Origin: CAZVYJ01 sp964631565
GTDB lineage: Bacteria; Planctomycetota; Phycisphaerae; SM23-33
Length of the DNA stretch: 9,070 nucleotides
Direction of reading: 5' to 3'
Assembly: GCA_964631565.1 (NCBI GenBank)
Contig: CAZVYJ010000082.1
Coordinates: 1-9,070 of the forward strand
The notes under the pieces are model-generated. The model saw only the letters and a list, made by a program, of their open reading frames with translations, was not told where the DNA came from and made no database searches. Position numbers and translations under genes: made by a program. The stretch's first letter is position 1. Each line of letters opens with the position of its first letter. Shown piece after piece: positions 1 to 4,039 of this stretch.

Positions 1-120
1 GACCTGCGAAGCGTTCAGGAAATGCTCGGACATGCCGACATATCCACAACCCAGATATACACCCACGTGGATACGGCGCGAATAAAGGCCATTCACAAGC
101 AATTCCATCCCCGCGCATGA
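1..120 (+). CDS. Tyrosine recombinase (XerC/XerD or phage-integrase type), C-terminal fragment
   Basis: The window opens inside this gene; 39 codons in frame 1 are visible, ending in TGA at 118-120. The peptide contains LGHADISTTQIYTHV, which matches the last conserved block of tyrosine recombinases. His11 of the fragment is the conserved late active-site His in 'LGH', and Tyr20 (codon 58-60) is the nucleophile that forms the 3'-phosphotyrosine link during strand exchange. The tail after the Tyr is short, as in XerC/XerD and many integrases. The catalytic Arg and the DNA-binding N-domain lie upstream of the window. The fragment cannot show whether this is the housekeeping dif recombinase or a mobile-element integrase. 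The small antitoxin gene next door is compatible with an accessory region, but no att site is visible. The family is certain; the subtype is unknown. Confidence 0.93.
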   Translation, partial: DLRSVQEMLGHADISTTQIYTHVDTARIKAIHKQFHPRA

Positions 121-122
121 AA

Positions 123-149
123 AAGGCTGCGCCACTAAGGAACAGCCTT
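123..149 (+). terminator. Possible terminator hairpin after the recombinase gene
   Basis: A perfect 7-bp inverted repeat (AAGGCTG at 123-129, CAGCCTT at 143-149) starts two bases after the recombinase stop codon. The loop is 13 bases. The downstream sequence is only weakly T-rich (GTAATTT), so intrinsic termination is possible but not strongly supported. Confidence 0.35.
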
Positions 150-205
150 GTAATTTCATCAAAACAGACATGCAGACAATAAGCCTGCACAGCATATTGT
201 CATTC

Positions 206-228
206 GCGCCGACGCCTTGAGCCGGCGC
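206..228 (-). terminator. GC-rich hairpin just downstream of hicB
   Basis: A perfect 6-bp inverted repeat, GCGCCG (206-211) with CGGCGC (223-228), has an 11-base loop. It begins five bases beyond the minus-strand hicB stop codon. The position suits a transcript end for hicB, but no T-run follows on the minus strand. It could be a factor-assisted end or an mRNA-stabilising hairpin. Confidence 0.3.
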
Positions 229-233
229 TTCAA

Positions 234-440
234 CTATGCAGTTTGAGCCTCCAGGATTTCGTGATCAAGCCGGTCCGGCACAAAATTGCTCATGGCCGCA
301 AGATACCCGCGAATTGCCTCGTCAAGCTTTCCGGCCGCCTCGTCACGCGTCTGTCCCCGGCTCACACAACCCGGCAGCGATGGGCACAGGGCTATGTACT
401 CTCCACTCTCACTCTGACTTATTCTTATGCACAGTTTCAT
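234..440 (-). CDS. HicB-family antitoxin (UPF0150-like), no visible HicA partner
   Basis: The gene encodes 68 residues. The pattern KLCIRISQSESGEYIALCPSLPGC followed by SRGQTRDEAAGKLDEAIRGYLAAM is the compact HicB fold, in which a beta sheet carries the 'Y-IA-CP-LPGC-S-G-T--EA--N/L-EAI' signature. In the family this domain binds and inhibits the HicA mRNA interferase. Family members sometimes also carry a DNA-binding HTH or RHH tail; here the protein ends soon after the core, so no such domain is seen. The start is well supported by a strong Shine-Dalgarno (GGAGG, complement of 448-452) seven bases before the ATG. No HicA-like double-stranded-RNA-binding domain ('GSH') was recognised on either side. 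This is either an orphan antitoxin or a pair whose toxin has decayed or diverged. Confidence 0.8.
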   Translation of the reverse strand: MKLCIRISQSESGEYIALCPSLPGCVSRGQTRDEAAGKLDEAIRGYLAAMSNFVPDRLDHEILEAQTA

Positions 441-1171
441 GCACCTACCTCCCCTGCTTCTCCGCCTTCAATGGTCAGTCGTCAGTGAATTCTACGCCTC
501 TCACAGACGTTTTTCGCCGAAATCTTTCCGCACCGACAGACACCAAAACTTCCAGATGCGACACCCATGCATAACATAATCAGGTCTTCCCCGACACCGC
601 TGCCGTCTGCCCGGCGGGCTGCAACAAAGGGCATCGCAACATGTGAACGACTACCCGGGCTTCGAAATGACTTTTTACCCGGACTGCAAGTTACGTTAAT
701 TTTAAGATTCACCTGTCCGGAAAATCAAGGAAGAATTAACGCATGGTTTTCCCCTAAAACAAGTTACATCACTCCCGCCACGCTTATCTGCCGCCATATC
801 GGTCAGTTCCGCCGCTGCATAAATTCATAACATTTTTGCGAATTCCCGAAAACTCCGTCCATCGTTGCAGACCGACCACAACACAAAAGCCAGAAATGGG
901 TTACGAGTTAAATAATCGGGTGAGGAAATTTGCCGACACTACACGGCATATCCGACTTTCTCCTGAGACAACCCCAAATGGGGACATTAAAGACGGCCAT
1001 CGAAAATACAGCCAAACCCGCATTCGTCACATGTGTCTTTAACTAAGTAACATCAACAGCGCAAAGAAGTTAGCTAATTCTGGCCGTCATACAAAGAGGT
1101 CCGGGGCGGCTGTGAAATCCGTAACTGATGAAAGTATATTTGAGCAAAAGGCGTATAGTCGTGCTTCCATA

Positions 1172-1198
1172 TTGGTTATACTTTTGTTTAGCTATAAG
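1172..1198 (+). promoter_or_regulatory. Weak sigma70-like promoter candidate for the TPR/peptidase pair
   Basis: TATAAG (1193-1198) resembles a -10 box, with TTGGTT (1172-1177) as a poor -35 box 15 bases upstream. It sits in the A+T-rich part of the intergenic region about 120 bases before the TPR gene. The match is modest and the spacer short, so this is only the best local candidate. Confidence 0.25.
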
Positions 1199-1207
1199 AA
1201 TCTGTCT

Positions 1208-1238
1208 CAGAAGCTACAACGGCTCCTTGCAGCTTCTG
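1208..1238 (+). repeat. Inverted repeat in the presumed 5' leader of the TPR gene
   Basis: CAGAAGCT (1208-1215) and AGCTTCTG (1231-1238) are perfect 8-bp complements separated by 15 bases. No T-run follows, so it is not a standard intrinsic terminator. If the promoter at 1172-1198 is real, this hairpin would form near the 5' end of the mRNA. It could then affect stability or bind a regulator; no function can be assigned. Confidence 0.4.
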
Positions 1239-1317
1239 TGAGATGGATTCCAAATACTGCAAAAGAGACAGGGCAGAGGCTCGTTGGACTCCCGTTGCTC
1301 TCCTTTGAAGTGTGCAA

Positions 1318-2580
1318 ATGATCAGATTATGTCTGACAGGATGCCTGATAGCAGTGCTCGCTGCTGCGTCGGAGGCTGACCAGCTGGTGCTCGACAACGG
1401 GCATACTATGACTGGCAAGGTTTCCGTTGAAGGCGATACCGTCATCATCGAGATGACGCACGCTACCCTTTCGTTCCCCAAGGCCCGTGTTTCAAAGATA
1501 ATATATCAGGAAACGCCGGACGAGGAGGTTGCGCACCGGCTGGCCAAGGCCGACAAAAAAGACCCGGAGGCGCTTTTCGCCATAGCCAAGTGGGCCGAAA
1601 AAAATTCCCTGCCCCGCCAGGCACAGGACATTTACAAAATGGTAATAAAACTCGACCCGGACCATGCCGGGGCGAGGCTGAAGCTCGGTTATGTCGGCAT
1701 CGACGATAAATGGCTGAAATACGACAAGGCGATAGAACTCTGTCGCAGCAAACTCGCCGCCGGAAAATATGAAGCCCTGCTCGACGAAATATTGCCGAAC
1801 GTCATGGAAATCGCAGCCGGCGAAAAAAACAGGCTCGAAGTCACGGACCTTATAGGTCATACGCAACTTCAGGCCGGCATGTTTGACGACGCAATAAACA
1901 CATTCAATTCGCTCGCGAACAAAACGCGTCCGCCCGTCTCGCTGCGATACGCCATAATCGCCGAAATTCTCGGGGAAAACAAAGACGGCATGTACGTGGT
2001 GACCGAGCCTTACCCGCCGACGGCTTCGCTGCTGAAAAAAAGCGACGAGCAGGTTGAAATCATCCCCGAAGGCCCCGCTTCACTGACAAGGCCGAAAGTG
2101 CTCGAAATAGCCCTGCACGACAAGGCCAAGAAAGAGATCGATCTCGGAAAGAAAAATCTGGACGATGCGATCGCCGTTGAGCCGACTGATGCCTCAACGG
2201 CGAAAAACAAATATGACGCCGCGACGAAGAATTTCGACCGCGCCGACGCCCTTGTCGACGGAATCGCCAAAAGCTGGAAGATACAGATAGCCCGCCGCAG
2301 AATTACGGCTCTGCGCAAAGTCGCCGACGAAAACGCAAAGCTGTTCGACGACGCCAAAAGCAAGCTCGGGCAGGAAACACTCTCATCGCAGGATTACAAG
2401 ACGAGGATCAATAAACTCATCCAGTATCTCAACCGGGTCAAGGACCAGCTGGAGAAGATAATTGAAATAGCGCAACCCTACCCGCAGGAACTCCTGCTGG
2501 AAATCAAGTGGGCCGAACTCGACCTTAAAAAAATCAAGGAAATGCGCAAAATCCTTTTGGCGGAGCTGAAAGAGGAATAA
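1318..2580 (+). CDS. Exported TPR/helical protein of planctomycete type, function unknown
   Basis: The product is 420 residues from the ATG at 1318. GAAG lies 7 bases upstream of this ATG; the in-frame GTG at 1312 has almost no room for a ribosome site. Residues 1-20 form a Sec signal peptide (MIRLC..., hydrophobic core LIAVLAAA, likely cleavage after SEA before Asp21). Residues 21-60 form a small beta-rich segment (DQLVLDNGHTMTGKVSVEGD...) that recalls the N-terminal modules common in planctomycete exported proteins. Residues about 68-140 contain TPR-like helices (DPEALFAIAKWAEKN, AQDIYKMVIKLDPDHAGARLKLGY). The last 150 residues are charged, Lys/Glu-rich helix with coiled-coil character, ending KEMRKILLAELKEE. 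No catalytic motif is seen. It abuts the metallopeptidase gene, so a shared periplasmic or envelope scaffold role is inferred. The early LTGC sequence is not a good lipobox because the hydrophobic core follows it. Confidence 0.82.
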   Translation: MIRLCLTGCLIAVLAAASEADQLVLDNGHTMTGKVSVEGDTVIIEMTHATLSFPKARVSKIIYQETPDEEVAHRLAKADKKDPEALFAIAKWAEKNSLPRQAQDIYKMVIKLDPDHAGARLKLGYVGIDDKWLKYDKAIELCRSKLAAGKYEALLDEILPNVMEIAAGEKNRLEVTDLIGHTQLQAGMFDDAINTFNSLANKTRPPVSLRYAIIAEILGENKDGMYVVTEPYPPTASLLKKSDEQVEIIPEGPASLTRPKVLEIALHDKAKKEIDLGKKNLDDAIAVEPTDASTAKNKYDAATKNFDRADALVDGIAKSWKIQIARRRITALRKVADENAKLFDDAKSKLGQETLSSQDYKTRINKLIQYLNRVKDQLEKIIEIAQPYPQELLLEIKWAELDLKKIKEMRKILLAELKEE

Positions 2581-3768
2581 ATGCGCGGGTATCGCCTCGG
2601 CATGTCGGTCGCATTGACATTGACGACCGTAGTCGCGATGACAGCCATCGCAGGCGACAACGGGCCGGACGACGTCCTTGACATGCACACCGCCCTGGCC
2701 CTGCTGGAAAAAGGCAAATTCGAGAAGGCCGAGCAGGTCGCCCTGGCCCTGGCGACCGACACTGACGGGCCGAACCGCCGCGCCTGGCTTATAGTCGCAA
2801 ACGCCAGACAAAATCAGGGCAAGTACGGCAAGGCGATCGAGGCGTATAAAATTTTCCTCGAATCCTGCGAGTCCGCTGAACTCCGCAAGTTCGTGCTCAG
2901 GCAGATTCACATCTGCGTCAACGCCACAAAGAAAAAAAACGAACCGGTCCTCCCCAGTTCGACCCTGAGCGAAAAAGACCTGAAGGAACTCGCCGCAGCC
3001 GGCAGCGAATCCAGCATCGAGGTGACTGAACATTTCGTCATTCACACATTCAACGCCAAATTGGCGAAACTCATCGCCGCCCAGGCCGAGGAGTCGCTGG
3101 CAAGGATATGCCACGTGATCCTGGCCGGCCAGCAGTATCCGCACACCGTCGATATTTATGTCTGGCCCGACCTTGAAACATACGCCCGGTACGCCGAAGA
3201 CGCCCCAGACTGGTCAGGCGGACGGTTCACGCTCGCCCGCAGCAACGGCGCGATTACGCGGCGAATAGACCTCACGCAGCTGGACGAAAAAGGCAATTTT
3301 TCGACGATCATGCTCGACCGCATCCTGCCGCACGAAATGTGCCATCTTGTCCTAAGCGAATATTTCGGCGACTCTCCGTTTCCCCTGTTTCTCAGCGAGG
3401 GGCTTGCGATGCTGGCTGAATCGCAAATCGACAACGGCAGGCTCATCCTGGCCGGCACAGCCCTGGCAAGCGAACAGAAAATTCCTCTGGACGACCTGTT
3501 CGCCGCACAGAGATACGATATAGAAAACCCGATTATCTTCTACGCCGAAGCCTTCAGCCTGGTGCAGTTCGTCCACAGCAGGCTTTCCGAGAAGCAGTTC
3601 AGCGATCTGCTGGCGAATATCAAGGGCGGCTCGACTTTCATCGACGCTCTTCAGCGCGCCCTGTATTCCCCCCTCAGGGAAAACTTCGTGGACGATTTCT
3701 CCCAGGCATGGGAAGACTACGCAATCGAAAACGCCCAGTATCTGCGGGCGCTGAAAAAAACCGACTGA
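2581..3768 (+). CDS. Exported TPR plus HEXXH metallopeptidase (gluzincin, peptidase-MA-like)
   Basis: The product is 395 residues. The ATG at 2581 directly follows the TAA of the upstream gene, and AGAGGA at 2571-2576 lies inside that gene's last codons, so translation is probably coupled. Residues 1-24 are a signal peptide (cleavage AIA before Gly25). Residues about 32-95 form TPR-like helical pairs (ALALLEKGKFEKAEQVALAL; RAWLIVANARQNQGKYGKAIEAYKIFL). After a linker, residues about 145-345 form the peptidase domain. It contains HEMCH at 251-255, giving two zinc-binding His and the catalytic Glu252. It also has SEG with Glu273, 18 residues after the second His, which fits the third ligand of gluzincins such as the MA-like family. 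Tyr and Asp residues follow in a helical C-terminus. The substrate is unknown; it should act in the periplasm or envelope. The overall architecture is common in Planctomycetota. The peptidase call is good; the specific family name is an inference. Confidence 0.85.
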   Translation: MRGYRLGMSVALTLTTVVAMTAIAGDNGPDDVLDMHTALALLEKGKFEKAEQVALALATDTDGPNRRAWLIVANARQNQGKYGKAIEAYKIFLESCESAELRKFVLRQIHICVNATKKKNEPVLPSSTLSEKDLKELAAAGSESSIEVTEHFVIHTFNAKLAKLIAAQAEESLARICHVILAGQQYPHTVDIYVWPDLETYARYAEDAPDWSGGRFTLARSNGAITRRIDLTQLDEKGNFSTIMLDRILPHEMCHLVLSEYFGDSPFPLFLSEGLAMLAESQIDNGRLILAGTALASEQKIPLDDLFAAQRYDIENPIIFYAEAFSLVQFVHSRLSEKQFSDLLANIKGGSTFIDALQRALYSPLRENFVDDFSQAWEDYAIENAQYLRALKKTD

Positions 3769-3772
3769 CTCC

Positions 3773-3798
3773 GAATTCAAAGAATTCCGCGTATTTTT
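3773..3798 (+). terminator. Weak terminator candidate after the peptidase gene
   Basis: Two GAATTC copies (3773-3778 and 3782-3787) pair across a 3-base loop five bases past the stop codon. A run of five T lies at 3794-3798 after a 6-base gap. The A+T-rich stem and the gap make this weak, but it would separate the peptidase unit from the promoter just downstream. Confidence 0.35.
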
Positions 3799-3803
3799 GC
3801 TAC

Positions 3804-3831
3804 TTGACTGGCCCCCTATTTAGTCGATAAT
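3804..3831 (+). promoter_or_regulatory. Sigma70-type promoter of the leuS leader
   Basis: TTGACT (3804-3809) and GATAAT (3826-3831) each match the consensus boxes at five of six positions, with a 16-base spacer. Transcription would start near 3838, giving a leader RNA of about 135 bases to the terminator and a very short untranslated stretch before the leader-peptide ATG at 3849. No comparable promoter is visible between the terminator (3972) and the leuS start (4040). leuS expression therefore seems to depend on this promoter and on readthrough. Confidence 0.68.
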
Positions 3832-3848
3832 TCAGCTTAGAGACGATT

Positions 3849-3908
3849 ATGACCCATCGGCAAAACAGTCTGACGCTACTAAAACCAGTGGCTCTGCTGC
3901 TGCGCTGA
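3849..3908 (+). CDS. Leucine-rich leader peptide of the leuS attenuator
   Basis: A 19-codon frame encodes MTHRQNSLTLLKPVALLLR and ends in TGA at 3906-3908. Six residues are Leu: codons CTG 3870, CTA 3876, CTA 3879 and CTG-CTG-CTG 3894-3902. The adjacent pair CTA-CTA uses a Leu codon that appears sparse in the neighbouring genes, which favour CTG and CTC. A weak purine-rich ribosome site (AGAGA, 3839-3843) sits five bases upstream of the ATG. The peptide resembles leuL-type leader peptides in kind, not in sequence. Its job would be to sense charged tRNA-Leu: ribosomes pause on the Leu codons when it is scarce. The placement supports this, because the promoter lies just upstream, the Leu triplet lies two codons before the stop, and the antiterminator strand begins right after the stop. 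The gene was not predicted by family similarity but by this combined architecture. Confidence 0.78.
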   Translation: MTHRQNSLTLLKPVALLLR

Positions 3909-3911
3909 TGG
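3854..3911 (+). other. Attenuator region 1:2 pairing around the leader peptide
   Basis: CCATCGGC (3854-3861) can pair with GCTGATGG (3904-3911) as 8 contiguous pairs including one G-U. Inside the loop, GCTACT (3875-3880) can pair with AGTGGC (3887-3892), also with one G-U. The outer helix spans most of the leader frame and overlaps the first two bases of the antiterminator strand. It could act as the early pause or 1:2 structure of a classical attenuator. Its role is less certain than the two downstream helices. Confidence 0.45.
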
Positions 3912-3947
3912 ATCGCGGGATAAATTTATACAAGCGCCCCGCGGTTC
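3910..3947 (+). promoter_or_regulatory. Antiterminator helix (2:3) of the leuS attenuator
   Basis: Bases 3910-3919 (GGATCGCGGG) pair with 3938-3947 (CCCGCGGTTC) in ten contiguous pairs, eight Watson-Crick and two G-U, around an 18-base A/T-rich loop. The 3' strand includes 3938-3942, which is also the 5' arm of the terminator, so the two helices cannot coexist. The 5' strand begins one base after the leader stop codon. A ribosome at the stop would cover it and allow termination; a ribosome stalled on Leu codons 3894-3902 would leave most of it free and prevent termination. Confidence 0.72.
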
Positions 3948-3972
3948 AAAGCCAGGACTGCGGGGCGTTTTT
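3935..3972 (+). terminator. Strong intrinsic terminator (3:4) of the leuS attenuator
   Basis: CGCCCCGC (3935-3942) and GCGGGGCG (3960-3967) are perfect 8-bp complements with a 17-base loop. TTTTT (3968-3972) follows immediately. Weak G-U and A-U pairs can extend the base of the stem. It sits 70 bases before the leuS ATG, a position that would block leuS unless an alternative structure forms. Confidence 0.88.
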
Positions 3973-4039
3973 CTATACCCTCAAGCTCACAATAACAATT
4001 AAACGGCAAAAGACAGATATAGAGTAAGGACAGGCGATA

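Larger units (their letters stand above)
456..1317. other. Long stretch without a recognisable gene
   Basis: About 860 bases lie between hicB and the TPR gene. Short open frames exist on both strands (for example 567-830 plus, 482-712 minus, 836-1042 plus and 1112-1321 plus). None has a convincing ribosome site, a protein-like composition or a recognisable motif. Base composition drifts to more A+T from about 660 onward, unlike the flanking coding DNA. Small structures visible are a CCCC-AAAT-GGGG hairpin at 972-983, an 8-bp inverted repeat at 1208-1238 and a weak promoter-like pair near 1172-1198. No tRNA- or rRNA-like sequence was seen. It may hold decayed genes or the 5' regulatory region of the TPR/peptidase pair. 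Confidence 0.6.

Noticed and set aside
460..720. HicA toxin upstream of hicB on the minus strand
   Set aside because: A fragment reading RSPGSRSHVAMP vaguely recalls the HicA 'KGSH' block, but the rest of the domain and a start site are absent.
1312..1317. GTG at 1312 as the start of the TPR gene
   Set aside because: The purine-rich GAAG at 1307-1310 leaves only one base before GTG; ATG 1318 has normal spacing and starts the signal peptide cleanly.
2383..3144. Minus-strand open frame of 253 codons across the TPR and peptidase genes
   Set aside because: It spans the junction of two real genes on the other strand, has no motif and has a shadow-like composition.
3941..3957. tRNA T-arm-like GGTTCAAAGCC
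   Set aside because: It is the loop of the terminator; no acceptor, D or anticodon arms can be formed around it.
3838..3972. T-box, c-di-GMP or other small-molecule riboswitch before leuS
   Set aside because: There is no T-box AGGGTGGNACCGCG-like element, and the short GGCAAA and GACGC matches lack the spacing and receptor helices of the c-di-GMP-I motif. The Leu leader peptide and 2:3/3:4 pairing explain the region better.
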